From Cerioporus squamosus (Eukaryota; Basidiomycota; Agaricomycetes; Polyporales; Polyporaceae): a stretch of DNA of 64,000 bases. The stretch lies in the NCBI GenBank assembly GCA_022592435.1, contig JABYQS010000133.1, positions 1 to 64,000 on the forward strand. The letters are read 5' to 3'. Positions 41,153-53,800 of this stretch are shown one piece after another (the first letter of the stretch is position 1; each line of letters starts with the position of its first letter). Under the pieces are notes generated by a model. The model ran no database searches, was not told the DNA's origin, and worked only from the letters and a program-made list of their open reading frames with translations. A program made the position numbers and the translations under genes.

Positions 41153-41986
41153 ATGTCTGAATGGGTAGGGTGTCAGCCGATATGCACCTTACCGCTCTCA
41201 GCGGTCTTCCGCCGTCGCCACACCCTCCACTCAAGCCATACCAATCACATCGGCCGGCGAAACTTGGCGCGACGTCTGTCTACGTATGATTGGCGAACAG
41301 TATCCCTGGTTCCAACCTCGCAACGACTTCGACATCTACACGCTAGGGACGACGAAGTATCGAGGCAACCGCGCCGAGCTGGGCACATGGCTCGATTCGA
41401 AGTTGGCCAAATGCATGGGCCATCAAGGCAGCTTGGAGAATGTGATGGACAATGTGCGGTCCGCACTGAATCTACCTTCTAGTACTATTACGGGGGTATG
41501 TGTTCCTTCCTTACTTCCTTCCGGTGAGCCTGTAGCTCAAGGACGCCATTCCAGCTTAAGCCTCGGCGCACCGAGCGCAACGTCTTCCTCCGCCCTATAC
41601 CACACACGTCTTATTCTATCCGGCTGTTTCCCGGTTGCTTCGATGCACGGGAATACTGCCTGGACTTCGTCGATACTCGAACGGGAGTGCCAGTCAACTC
41701 TCCCTTCAAGTTCGAGCTATGGGTTGTCCCCGATCCGGACAGACCCTGGCTTGGTTCCGGTTCAGCACGTGTCACCAGTCTCGACGTTGCGTTCGGTCAG
41801 CGTCAGGACGAAATTCTACCAGGGCACGAGAAGTTTGTGTTGAGGGATGGTCAGACGTGCCTTCTGAAGCGTCCGGGCCACAGGGATGTGCGCTTCACTG
41901 TCCCTGTTCGAAGACGCCCCGTGGCCGCCGCTGTCGGGGCTGGTGATGTTCACGAGCTGGATCTGCCCGCCTCCGTTGTGGTTTAG
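41153..41986 (+). CDS. Family B protein, copy 2 (245 residues, function unknown)
   Basis: Three exons, 41153-41164, 41202-41495, 41555-41986; 738 nt, phases closed. The short first exon (MSEW) followed by a helical half mirrors the structure of copy 1. Shared landmarks: NDFDIYTLG, LNLPSSTITG, YSIRLFPGCFDAREYCLDF, PDPDRPW, FVLRDGQTC and FTVPVRRRP. The protein ends in an acidic/aliphatic tail. The first intron is only 37 bp, so the start may be elsewhere. A CDS on the opposite strand 3 kb away (copy 1) shows that the family was duplicated in inverted orientation. No membrane anchor. Confidence 0.6.
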
Positions 41987-42537
41987 CGAAGGATGAGGTT
42001 CGGCAGGGACTATCATTATCGGTTTCGTTCTACGGCTCATCGGACGCGCTCCTCTCCTCATGTGTACTACCGCCACGCATAGATATTAATAATCATTATT
42101 TGGCCCTCGTATCGACAACACAGCTCATGAGCCTGCGCTTGATGAGCCTCTTCGCATACATTCTTCAGCACTCGGAATGCGCTACTCAGGATAGAGGAAT
42201 GCGATCATCAATATTTGTGGAGATATATGGTACAAGGGTCGGACGACAAAAACAGAACTATTTGGATTACATAAGAGAAGATGGAAGGGCAAACATAAAC
42301 AACGGGGACGGGATATAACGGCGACTGAAAACAGGGAGACATAACGACAGATGGGGAGCATAATGGGAGATGGAGAACATAAGGGTACATAACGGTGACA
42401 ATAACGGCGCAAGAGAACTAGAGAAGGAGACTTAGAAAACGGGGTATTGGAATGATGCGATGAGGGCGCAAGTCAATGGTTCCGAGACAGAGACGCATCT
42501 GTCAGATCACAAGTCAAGCCCTAGACATGTCGTAAGC

Positions 42538-43900
42538 TCATGTCGCTGTAAGAGGATACAAAGGGAGGGACATACACTCTTGCGCACGCCGGAAGGCGTC
42601 GCGCTGCACCCAAGACGGGAGGTGATCGACCTTGGTTGTGATGAGATACCGGCCATCTTCACGCATGTAGCCGCACTTGACTTCCACCCATTGCTTCTCT
42701 CCATCTTCGAGCGACCACAGCCAGAACTGGGACTGAAGCGGGAGGCGATGGTAGTACAAGTCACCGAGAGTGAGTTCCCGGTCGTGTGTGAGGTCGGGGG
42801 CTGCCCACAGCATCTCGTCCGCGATCTCATCGCTCTGGTACCAGCGGGTGACCACGGGATCCGCATTATTCTGTGGAACCGTCCGATCGCACCTGCGGAT
42901 CGCAACGCCGTCCTGGGTACGAGCAACAATGGGGAACGCGGTGCGCGCACGAGCGCCGGGGGTCCGCTGGGGCGTGGAGGTGCGGCGAGACGTGCCGGAC
43001 GCGGGCGAACCACCACGACGCGGGTTGGAGGCAGAAGAGACCGGCGTACGGGGCACAAACGGATTGTAGTCGTTATCCTCATCCTTCACATGGGAGGGAC
43101 CTGGAGTCGATTGCTTCTCAGATCGCGTCTTCGAAGCGCGACTGTTCAGTGACAGGGTAGTGAAGTTCTGCGCCAAAGTCGAGGTGCCCACAGAAGAGGG
43201 TGGGATGGACGTACTCACGCCGCGAATGGTGGAGGCGGAAAGGGACGGGGCTTTGCCTTTGCCACTTCCGCTCATGGACAAGGTGTCCTCGCGGATGATG
43301 GGCTGAACCTCGCGGAAGGCGGTGAACTGAGAGATGCGGGGTGGCTCAACGACGGGCTGGTTGGGCAGAGTCATGCGACGTCCCGATGGATCGGCGGAGG
43401 AAGAAGACACCGAGGGGATGGTCGAAGGGGAGATGGATGAGCCAGAGATCGTCGGCAACAACGGAACGGCTTGAACTTGCACCTGAGCCGGAGAGGCATC
43501 GCACTCGCGCGTCTGAGAACGAGGTCTACGTACAGGCTGAGACGGTGCGCGGGTACGAGACCTGGAGCGAGCTGTTTGCGGAGGGACAAGCGATGGGGCG
43601 CGCGAGCGCGACCTAGAGCGCGACGGCTGTCGCATTCTCCTGTTTAAGTTTTGGACGTTGCCGGGTTCCTCGACACTGTTGTGCGAAAACGAGTAAGTGT
43701 CTGCGACTACACTCTTGCGCATAAAGCACTTACCCAGGAAAGACCCTCTCGATCGTAGGAGGCGCCCTGCCGACCTGGCGCGCAGCGCCAGCCGGATGGT
43801 GGTTGTGAGACAATGTATTGTTCTGACCAGCAGAACGTAGCAGCCAGACGAGGATGAGCGTGTAGATTAGCATTCCAGCGGCGAAGAAGACTGGGTCCAT
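42538..43900 (-). CDS. Membrane-anchored RED-domain protein, copy 2 (434 residues)
   Basis: Two exons on the minus strand, 43900-43734 and 43675-42538; 1305 nt, phases closed. An N-terminal anchor (VFFAAGMLIYTLILVWLL, residues 4-21) is followed by a long Arg/Ser-rich disordered region (SRSRSRSRAPS, later TSRRTSTPQRTPG) and a C-terminal RED domain: VVTRWYQS, LTLGDLYYHRLP, QFWLWSLED, YMREDGRYLITT, LPSWVQRDAFRR. Earlier in-frame non-ATG codons extend the frame, but the ATG at 43900 places the anchor at the N-terminus as in copies 1 and 3. It is divergently transcribed from WD40-TM copy 2 across about 380 bp, so the two could share a promoter region. Confidence 0.75.
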
Positions 43901-44281
43901 GGTGACGGGCTGGACTGGAATAGTGTGTGGCGCACTCGTGTGTGGGGAGGTTAGCGTAACGGGAGGGTGCGCAGTGCGGCAGATTTTATATGCCACTGGA
44001 AATGCGTCTTTGTCCTCATTCCTTGTTGATGCAGGATATTAGTTTGTCTGTCTTCTCGTCACAACAAAACAGAAGCTCCTACTTTGGATATTGTCTCCAG
44101 GCTACATGCAGTGGTGAACGTTTGAACTGTCGTGTGAAGAGCGCTGTGAAGAGCGGCAGACCATTTTTCGGAGCTAGCGGGCCGGCCATCCAGCGACGCC
44201 CAATGTGCATGTACAGCTGTGTCATGGTCATCATGCCCTCCTCGTGCCCTCCGTCTCAAACCATTCTGCACCATTCCTCTC

Positions 44282-45871
44282 ATGTCCCGGGAGTACGCTG
44301 AATTAGCTCGCTTGCCCGGCGGTCACAACGGGGCCATCACTGTGATCTCCTTCAGTCCCCGCGCAACTTATTTGGCCACAGCAGCTACTGACGACAAGAT
44401 TTGTATTTGGGAAGCTGCGAGCCGCAAACTTCTACACCGATATCATGGAAGTAGTTATGCGCTGTGCCTCGCTTGGATGCCCAATCGGGAAGACCATCTG
44501 CTGTGCGGTATGCTCGACGGGTATGTGGTGTGTTTGTCATTTTCCCCTGTGAGTCTTCTCTTGTACGTGCTTTTCGTCAATCTCACCAGCCATACAGAGA
44601 ACAATACGCGCCCAAGGGTTGGTCATACACACATCGCCGGTAGAAGCCATTGCAATATTGGAAAACCGCGTAGCTTCTGGATCGCGGCGAGATATCCGAG
44701 TATGGGATTGGCACGCAGACGGCAAGTGGCACTCCGGTCTCGGTTGCCTCTGCAAATGACACCCGAAGTAGGACGCTGGTTGCTGCACCACGAGGTGGAA
44801 GAACCACCAACGAGCTCTCAGGAGGAGGAAGTATCGATAGCGCACCTTCACTGGATAACTTTACCGCGGCACACGCGGTTAGCGGTTGTGTATATGGAAC
44901 ATGGAGTTCGGTGCGATGTTTCGCCTCGTCAAACCTCACTAAAGCTGACAGTACAATCGGAACCTAGGATATTCGATGCGAGGACATGGAAGTGTCTCCA
45001 GGACAGGAAGGATGACAAGCCCGTGCAAGTTCCATACCATTCTATACATCCCTTCCGCTTATCTCAGTGTTACAGAGCGAGGGCGGACGTGAGCATTGAC
45101 GGCGAATATCTCGCGTTGGCAAACCCACTATCGGGGTTCGGACTTTATTCCCTCAGATCCGGAGATCTTGTACGCGCATTCGGCCACGAAGTGGGATTCA
45201 AACGTGCTACGCCGGTCAAGTTCATCGAGTCCGGCAAGGCAATTATTGGAGGAAGTACCGTTGGGGAGGTGAACATCTGGGATATCGAGACAGGTCGGAA
45301 GGTCCAGACACTCCTGCACACTGGTACGTCTTTTGGCGAATTGTCCTGTGTTGTACTCAGGAGCTGACTACATCAGATCATCGTCTGATTCTCTCTGTCG
45401 ATGTTGGTGGCTGATGGCTCTTGCGCACTCAGATACTGATGGCAAGACAGGCACATTATGACTGCAACCAGAAGCAATACCTTATCGCCACCGCGCCTTG
45501 CGAGGAACTTCCCTACACAGTGTTCTTGTGGCACAAGAAACAGCTCAGTGTGTGGCTTCCATACTCCACTTCCACTTCGCTTCTCAAACTAACGCACTCA
45601 GACGTCTCTTCATCCGGTGGGATGATGAAAGCAAAGGCAATTGTTTGTGGACCCCGACAATCTCTCTCACGCGCTGTACTGATAACTCGTCAAGATGTCT
45701 TTCAGGTCATGTTTTGTCTTTACACTCTGCCTGGCGGGCTTGGCAGTCTTCGTTGGGTGGGGCCTGTCGGCGTTCAGCAATGTGAGCCGTCCGCAAAATG
45801 CTCCTTTGCTCGCCGAGGGCTCAATGACGGTTAGACGCAGGGATACTGCTCATCCACACCGAAACCTGTAG
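44282..45871 (+). CDS. WD40-repeat protein with C-terminal membrane anchor (WD40-TM copy 2)
   Basis: The start at 44282 gives MSREYAELARLPGGHNGA, aligned with copy 1. Seen WD40 stretches: ITVISFSPRATYLATAATDD then ICIWEAAS; later IRVWDWHADGKW, VSIDGEYLALANP and GEVNIWDIETGRKVQTLLHT. After a linker the frame ends with CFVFTLCLAGLAVFVGWGL, a likely membrane anchor, and stops at 45869-45871. Several splices parallel copy 1: donor GTGAGT at about 44549, the acceptor before EPPTSSQEEE, and the acceptor before IFDARTW. The exons between about 45360 and 45720 are not fully resolved. The protein is probably about 440-480 residues. Protein interaction at a membrane is inferred, as for copy 1. Confidence 0.65.
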
Positions 45872-48648
45872 ATATCGTCATATGGCGGACAGCCATGTGA
45901 AGAACCTTTAGCAACAAGGACACTGCGTTGACCGATGCGGGAGTGGAGGAGATATCGGTGAACAGAACACCAGCCAAGATTCGAACTCGACGAAAACGCG
46001 TCTTGGAATCATGCGCTCAGAAAGTATTTGCCCTCCTGTGACATTCCTAGATTCCTAGAACTCTTAGCTCCGGTCACGCCGCCGAAGACCACGCCCAATT
46101 CGTATCCTATAGCCCTACGTACGTCGGGTATACTTCCCTTTCATCCGTCCGCCGACGCCTCGCAGCGCTGAGTACGAGGTGGCCCGGGTCGACAGATCTA
46201 GACCGTCCCCGATCCGGAGACCGTGAGAGCGCGTGGGCGGTCGTGTTCCGTCGACATAAGTAGTTTACACTACCGAGTAGCGTGCGCACAGTGTTTCGTG
46301 ACGTCCTGACGTACTGAAGCTTGAGTACTTGAGTACTGAGTATCAGTTTCAAGCCTCCTGTAGATAATTATCAAATAATAATCATGACGTCAGGTCGCCG
46401 ACCTGTGCTCGCTCTATCGTGTTTGTGTTTGTTTGTGCCGTTCGCTGGCACGACCTGGCACGACAGACGATCTCTATTAGCGCTCCTCCCAGCTCCGTCC
46501 GCGTCAGTACTCAGTACTCAGTCCTCTACTTACCCCCAATCCCGCCATGGCGATCGACGAACACTTGCCACTTGCTCTTGATCCCCAGGACGTGAAGCAA
46601 CTGTTTGTGACCTCCCTGCAGTGATGGTTTGTCCGATCGACTCCCTCCTTGTGAGACGTCGGCGGATATGACTGGAGCAGGAGTCATAACCGGTCACCTC
46701 TCAGTCGCATCGCGTGGACGGACACCAGCCATTGTTCTGAGCAGAGCGGTGATGTGGCCTGAGCTGCATGATGAGCGCGTGCCTGATCAATATCCTCTGC
46801 GCGAGACGTCGGCGGACGAGACTGGAGCAGCCGGCGCAGCGACCTTGCTCCTCAGGCAGGATGAAGCGTCCGGATGCAAGCACTATGTGTATGGACAGAG
46901 GCAAGTCAATTTTCAGCGGAGGTGCGACTATATTAACTCGCTCGTTCGCAGAAGTGACCTCGTGCGGTGGTATCAGCTTGTCAGGTCATGCCGACCGACA
47001 TCTGGACGAGTACGTTCCTGCGACGTGTCTAAGTACGGCATTCAGGCAAGTGGCATTAGCTCGCTCGAACATCATTGCATCCTCATCTTTTCAGCCCGCA
47101 TCCTGTCTCAATAGAGTCTACCGTTGTCCCCACCGCGTCTGCAGGTTCCCGATGATGACTTATTCTTAGCCTGCTCTTCTTCCCCGTCCTCCGTCTCTTT
47201 TTCCCTCCTCTCCTCGACGATGCGTGCGACGCGCTGGTCGTTCTGCCGCCCTCAGCTCTCGGTGAGCCCCGGACGCGTCGCGCATCCTTCAACCTAATCT
47301 CAAACGCGTCCAATCCTGCGGCCCATCATGTCCGCCGCCATAAACGTGCTCCCCCAGCAGCCGTCTCTCCTCGACCGCCGCGCATCCAGTAACATCCCCG
47401 CCCTTCCTGACCATGTCTCCGTCTCCGAACTTCTCCCGCAGACCTCCCGCCCGTCACCCAGCATGGCGACTGCTGGCGCTTCCCTGGGACGCATGCGCCC
47501 GTCTTATGACGAGATTTGTCTCTACACATCATTTGGTCCCGCTCTGGCCCAGCGCGGTGCGTCGCCGCTTGCAGAGGCTATCGCCGTGGCAACATCCGCA
47601 TGCTCCGTGACGAAGAAGTAGCTGTTAATCGCGGTAAGTCCCCCCGGCCTTCGTTTCTTCTCTCCTGTTATTTAATGGGATCTCTTGGTGGTCTCAGAGA
47701 ATGCATACGTATGTTCGGTGCTCAATCGAGGGCCGCAATGATCCTTTATCCATGGCGCTCGCCATGTTACTGCATTCATATGCCTCGTCGATGCCCAGCC
47801 TCGCACATCGTTGATACTCGCGCTGCGAGGCTGCGGCCTTGCGTCGACGATGCAAATGTAGCGGTTTGTTCGTCAACTATGTGATTGCTAGGGACGTGCT
47901 TAGCAGCATCGTGCTCTCCGCCTATAGCGACACTTTTCTGCTCGTCCATCACACCACCATCATCCTTCACGCCGCGTGCATCATTCCTCCAGCCTGTGTA
48001 CCGTCCCCGCGCGCATCATTCCTCCGGCCTGCGTCCCCCACACGTCCCCAACATGTCCTTCCGCTCTCCATTTCTAGACAGCGAATGGTCTGCCCTCAGC
48101 TCCGACCTGGGCCTGGACGTTACCTAGGACAGGTCCACTTACGGCTGCCTCACTTTGAGGAGTGTCGATCTCCCAGGTCTGGTGGTGCTCGTTGCCTCCG
48201 CTGCTGGTTTTCAGCTGGCGCTACCCATCAAACATACTGAGGTTGTAGTGACGGACTCGTCGTACATGAACAGGACACCGACCCTTGAATGGTACGCGCT
48301 TGCATGCTCAATGGCGAGGTCGTGCAGGAAGCAATGAAATATCGGACGGCGTTGAGAGTTCCACGCGACCGGTACCGGAAATCCACTGCGTACACGCCTG
48401 GAGAACGTTCTCAGATTTCATGATAATCAGTCCGGGATGATATACGGTGGCACGAGGAGGTCGCGCCTTGTCGCGGGCTCGCACATGTCGACTCTCCAGA
48501 CGCCGGTATATCACGAACCCTCTAACGCGCGTGTCGCTTTGTCCTTTCCACCGCCATCTTCAACTTCTCCACGACAGGTACGCTCGACAGTCTGCCTCTT
48601 GAGGATCACCATCTCTCACACGAGTATACTCAGAACTTCCTCACCCAC
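45872..48648. other. Gene-poor stretch with unresolved frames
   Basis: Possible but unproven coding pieces: 46629-47114, which contains an internal repeat (CETSADMTGAG then RETSADETGAAG); 47328-47621 (MSAAINVLPQQPSLLDRR, 97 residues); and 48053-48124 (MSFRSPFLDSEWSALSSD), followed near 48170 by GLVVLVASAAGFQLAL in another frame. None has a closed exon structure or a known motif. Short AGTACT-type repeats occur near 46320 and 46510. Confidence 0.4.
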
Positions 48649-49752
48649 ATGCGATTCCTCACGTCGATTTTGACAATCGCGGCAGGCGTCCTTGCCATCC
48701 CTTTGTCCCTCCTCATGGTGCCCAGTATCATCTTCCGTATCTATCTGCACTACCTCCCGCTGGAGTTCGACCATCCCCACGTTCAAGCGTCCTTGACGTC
48801 CCTGTGGGATGTCAATGCCGCTGCTGTATGCCTCCTGCCCCCATTCAATGCGCTCGCGTTTCTATGCCCCGCGTCTGGTGACGGACCCCACGAAGCGGCT
48901 CGCACGTCTCTCCACGATCTCTTGCTCCACCGACAAGTCCTCCTCAAGAAAGCGGTGCAGTATGCGCCTACAGCACAAGCGATCTCGTCGATTTCCCTAC
49001 TCGCCCCCCCCGCCGACGCCGGTATGGATTTGGGCGACCTCCTCTCACTGCTGGACAGAGAGGCAGAAGGCCCCACGGTTGTTGGAGATCCTCGGGCGCT
49101 GATGGAGATCGCTCAGACGTCTGCGATTGTTGCCCGAGCGCTGTACCGGCTCCTCATTCAGGTCGAGCTAGGCGTATGTCGGTAAGTAGTGCAAGTGTCA
49201 GAACTTAGTCGTCGCTGACCCGGCAGTAGAGCTGCCTTTGTTCAAGACACTATTTCGGTCGCGTTGTCGCTCTTGGAACACGTCGATGCCACCGGGCATT
49301 ATATCCAGGATGTGGTACCGCTCCCATTCGACCGAGCTGCCGCCCTCTTTGGACTCGCGGTGCTGGACTCATTCGAGCACATTCGCGGGGAGCTGCGTGT
49401 CGCCCTCACCCTCTCTACTACCCTGCTCGCCGCCATCGAGAACGTACGGGCTGAGAAAGGCCACATCTTCCATCGCTGCGCAGAGCCTGTGAAGTCATGT
49501 GCGGAGATCAATGCACTCATCCGGGGCGAGAACATGCTTCGCGCGGTCATCCAGGACCTGTCCATGCTTCAAGGAATCCTCGATGTCGAGCTAGATGGGT
49601 CTTCGCCTGTGTTCGGCGCCGCGGACTCCCCTTTGTTTATCTTCCCCGCCATTCAGGCGAATGGCGCTGTGCTGGATGCTTTGCTGTTGTATGTGCAGAA
49701 CGCTAGGCGGACCGCGGCGGCTGCGATGGAGGTCGGGCATATAAGTGCATGA
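48649..49752 (+). CDS. Membrane-anchored helical protein of unknown function, 351 residues
   Basis: Two exons, 48649-49181 and 49230-49752; 1056 nt, phases closed, with a 48-bp intron (GTAAGT...TAG). The N-terminus is strongly hydrophobic (SILTIAAGVLAIPLSLLM, about residues 6-23), a signal peptide or anchor. The rest is rich in Ala and Leu and predicted helical (LDSFEHIRGELRVALTL, AVIQDLSMLQGILDVEL). No known motif. Its 5' end lies only 5 bp after a run resembling a short leader, and no shared operon-like context applies in a fungus. It is upstream of another membrane protein gene and the transposase. Confidence 0.7.
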
Positions 49753-50108
49753 GCGGAGTCCTCGTCATACTCCCGACATCGAACCCCCTGTCCGTAGGAA
49801 ACTGGCTACTGTACACGACATTGTCCTATATATGTCGTTGCGTTGATTGGCCTGTGTCGCGAATATTGTCGCATGGACTTTCATGCGTGATGACATAATG
49901 CCTTGATGGTCCATCTAGACGTCCAAGTATGCGAGCCAGGTCCCCACGCGCTAAGGCTGGACCCACAATCAGATCTAATGGCGACGACGCGCAATCATGG
50001 TCAAGTTGTCTATCACACAGCCGGCCTCCTCCTCTCGAAACGTTCATGTCAATGAACTGCCCTCTCCTCTGAGTATACCGATCCGCGAACACGGCCACCT
50101 CTCTGGCC

Positions 50109-50839
50109 ATGGAGCGCTTGCGGTTGATTCGACAAAGGTTCCTGCTGAAGGCACGTCGGCGAGCACTAGCAAGACTTGATGCTCGATATCGTGCCCTTCT
50201 GCAGGCTGGCCGCGATCTCTTGATCGGTATTCTTGTACTCCTTCTCATCTCAGCGATACCTTTCATCGCAAGCGGGCTTAACGAGTATGACTCTTGGGCT
50301 TTCCCTGTCCTCGGCGCAGTCGTTGCAATGGATTATCTACTCCTTCGAGGATTGTCGATCGGTAAGTCCTGCCGTCGATCTAGCAGCAGCTGTAACTGAG
50401 AATTGACAGGACTGCATCCTGCGATACGCCGCCGCCCCCATACGGATGAACGAGTGGCTACTCAACGCCGTTTGAGCAGCGCAAGCATGACGGTCTTCGT
50501 TATGGGCGTGGGAAGGGCATCAGTTGCTCTCGGTGAGTCACCTATTCGCACCGCGTGCATGTCTTCCGTTTCAAACATCTAGCTGCAGGTGTTGACTCCC
50601 ACTGGAAGATTTCTGACATTCTCTGGACTCTCGAGCACCGTCGCTTGATACCACGTCTGTCCCACATCAGGCCAGTCGTGCACTACGATCCGTTTCGCCG
50701 AACTGCGTTGAATGAGTCTGCGTCGCTTGGAGACATCGGGGTGCGGGATTTGTCCTGTCTTCAAGTGCGCTATCTGCTGCCGGGAGGTTCGAGAACACAT
50801 AAGCGTAGCGGTACGTATAGCTTATTTCAGTTGTGTTGA
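50109..50839 (+). CDS. Polytopic membrane protein of unknown function, about 210 residues
   Basis: Three exons, 50109-50361, 50410-50532, 50583-50839; 633 nt, phases closed. A basic N-terminus (MERLRLIRQRFLLKARRRAL) leads into at least two membrane helices (LLIGILVLLLISAIPFIASG and WAFPVLGAVVAMDYLLL). A polar tail follows (WKISDILWTLEHRRLIPR). An alternative is that the last exon splices at 50815 (GTACGT) to the exon at about 50874, which would join this frame, in phase, to the transposase. I think separate genes are more likely, but the read-through splice cannot be excluded. Confidence 0.5.
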
Positions 50840-50878
50840 GACTTCCGTGTCCGTTAATACTGCTTCTACACAGCAACT

Positions 50879-53800
50879 ATGGACCTTGACCTGGAAGAGG
50901 ATGGACTGAACAACTCTTTCCATCCCGTGAAGCGTGCAGGTGGGTTATACGTGTCTGCCTGAGAGACAACGCTGACATTCAGTAGCCCGGGGTGAGCGTT
51001 CTGCTCGCCGACGTGCTAAAGAGGCACGGCGCGAAGAGATATCTCATGGCGACGGATACGATCTGGATGAAACACCGCTGGCCCTACCGTCAGGATCCCG
51101 CAAAAAGGCTCACAACGACGCTTTTCCGGACCTTCGCAATCCATCTGCCTCTCCGGATTTATCAACGCCTGTTCAAGAAGTTCCCTCATTGACCTATACT
51201 CGCCCTTCTTCCGCTCTTCCTCGGAGAGTTGCCCAGCCCGCAGCCCCGCCTTCCTCTGTTGCCACGGACCACGTGCGCGTCCGAGAGACCTCAGTGGCAG
51301 GTGCTCATCCAGCTGTTCAGCTTCCACCGCATGGTTTACCTTCCAATGCGGAGTGCCGAGACGAGAACTTACCCTTCCCGGAATCATCTACCACACGTCC
51401 GCACGCATCGGCTACAAATGTCGGGCAACCTAATCCGGAAACCACCATCGACGGCGACCTTCACTTCCTTGAGGCGTGTATACATCAACGGATCCATACG
51501 TTCGCTTTCAGCGGCTCATTATCGTTTGCCTGTAACCCTACAGAAATGGCAGGTTACGAAGCTGTGGACATCGAAGATCCGGGCGACCTCAACACAGGGC
51601 CACACGCTTTGGACACCCAGGCCAATGGGAACGCAGAGTTCCTCGAGCAGGAAGACTGGCTATCCATGATGCACACCACGCTTTCAGCCATTTCCTCCTC
51701 GTGTCTATCTAGTGCGGACGGTGAGCGATGCTCGGAATTGCTCGCAGGTTTACGCCAGGAGTGGGTCCGCATGCAACTCCACAAGGAACGTGAATGGTTG
51801 AGGCAGCGAGAGCTTGTGAACTTGTGCGCGCAAACCGGGACAGCCTTCGTTGATTCGCGTACGTATACAGTATTCGATCAGTCTACCACTGTCGTTGACA
51901 TGCGCACAGGTCGCCACTTCGTCCAGCCTCATCTGACGAATCCCGTCGTCATTGTCCATCATGTTACGGCGGTGTTGCTTCACGTCATCTACAGAGTACC
52001 CCGCAGAGCGACTCGCATTCTCCTGATCGCTTTGAGGGCACTCGTACGAGTCACGATAGGTACCTCGAACGGTCTCGAGCAGACTGCTTCGCCCGACTCG
52101 CTCCCCACCGACATCCGCACGATCCTTGGACGTTTCGATCTGGATCCTGTCACCCGTCCTTACATCTGTTGCCCCGCCTGTTACGCCATCTACCCGAAAC
52201 CCTATCCCCAGACCTGCTCGTATCAACTGACGCCTCGCAGTAAGCCTTGCGGTGCTCATCTGTGGCGCTCTAGGACGATCCGTGGCCGCGCATTCTCCTT
52301 CCCTCTCCGCCAATTCCTGTATCAGGAGATGAAACACTGGTTGGCGCGGCTCCTCTCCAGAGACAAGTTGGAGGATATCATGGACGATATGCTCCAGCGC
52401 GCCCAGGGAAAGGCTCGGGACATCATGTTGGATCTTTGGGACGCCCCAGTCTTCCGGGAGCTCGTGATGCCGGATGGTACTCGCTTCGTGGATGCACCAC
52501 CAGGAGAAGCCAGGCTCATCTTCGGTCTTGCCGTGGACGGGTTCAATCCGTTTCAGTCGAAGACTGCCAAACAATCTGTGTCGGTCACCGCGATCTACAT
52601 GTACTGCCTAAACCTCCCGCCTCATCTCCGATATCGTCCAGAAAACATGTATCTTGTGGGCGTCATACCCGGACCTGGGAAACCGAAGACGGACTGGCAG
52701 ATGAATCACTTCCTACGGCCTCTTGTCGACGAACTGCTCGAGTTGTGGAACCCCGGCGTCTACTACTCTCGCACCTCCAAGTACGTGGGCGGCCGATTGG
52801 TCCGATGCGCTTTGGTTCCGCTCGTCTGCGATCTCCCCGCCGCAAGACAGGTTGCTGGGTTTGGCAGTCACTCCGCGAAATACTTCTGTCATATGTGCAA
52901 CGTGCTCTTGGAGAATATTGATGAACTGGACATGGCGAAGTGGGGCACGCACACTTGCGAAGAGCACAGAGAGGCAGCGGAGGCTTGGAAAAATATGCCC
53001 TCGGCTCATCGGCGGGAAACGGCTTTCAAGATCAACAGCACGCGGTGGACACCCCTGTTGGATTTACCCTACTGGGACCCCATCCGATACACCGTCATCG
53101 ACTCCATGCACAATCACTATCTTGGACTGCTCCAGGACCACTGCCGGAAGATATGGGGAATGGACTTGGAGGTAGATGACGAGGAGTCGAATGAACCCAC
53201 TCCCACAGACGAGGACGTTGCGGCTGCGCTCGAGGTCTTCTACTCTGGCACTCCTGGGCAACTCTCCACTTGCACCCGCGCCGTTCTCAAGCACCTGTGT
53301 CGTCTTCTGTCCGTGCGATACAAGAAGACTTCCAAAGCGCACATGATCAACAAGTTGCTTGAATTCGTACGTGCTCTTGATCTGCCCGCTTCAAGCGACT
53401 TACAAGTTCACCAGCGTGCCAAGGAAGGCATCCAGACAGGCGCGTCATCCGGAACACATATAGGCGCGTCGCCAGGTACACAGACAGGCGCGACATCCGG
53501 TACACAGGCAGGCGCATCGTCGGGTACACAGGCAGGCGTATCGTCCGGTGCAAAGACTCGTACACAGACAGGCGCGCCGTCCGATACAACGCCGGTAGCC
53601 AAGCAGCAGAATCGAAATGACATGGGCCATGCGGAGACCGCTCTGTTGTCCGGTAACTCGGCTGCAACCCTGGACTCCAGATACAATCGCGATGTCTTCC
53701 GCAGCTTATGCGAGAAGTTCAATCTGCCTACCTCGGGAAACAAGAAGGTTTTGATTGATCGTCTCATAGCCTTTGTGAGTCGACCGTTGCCACGTTCCTG

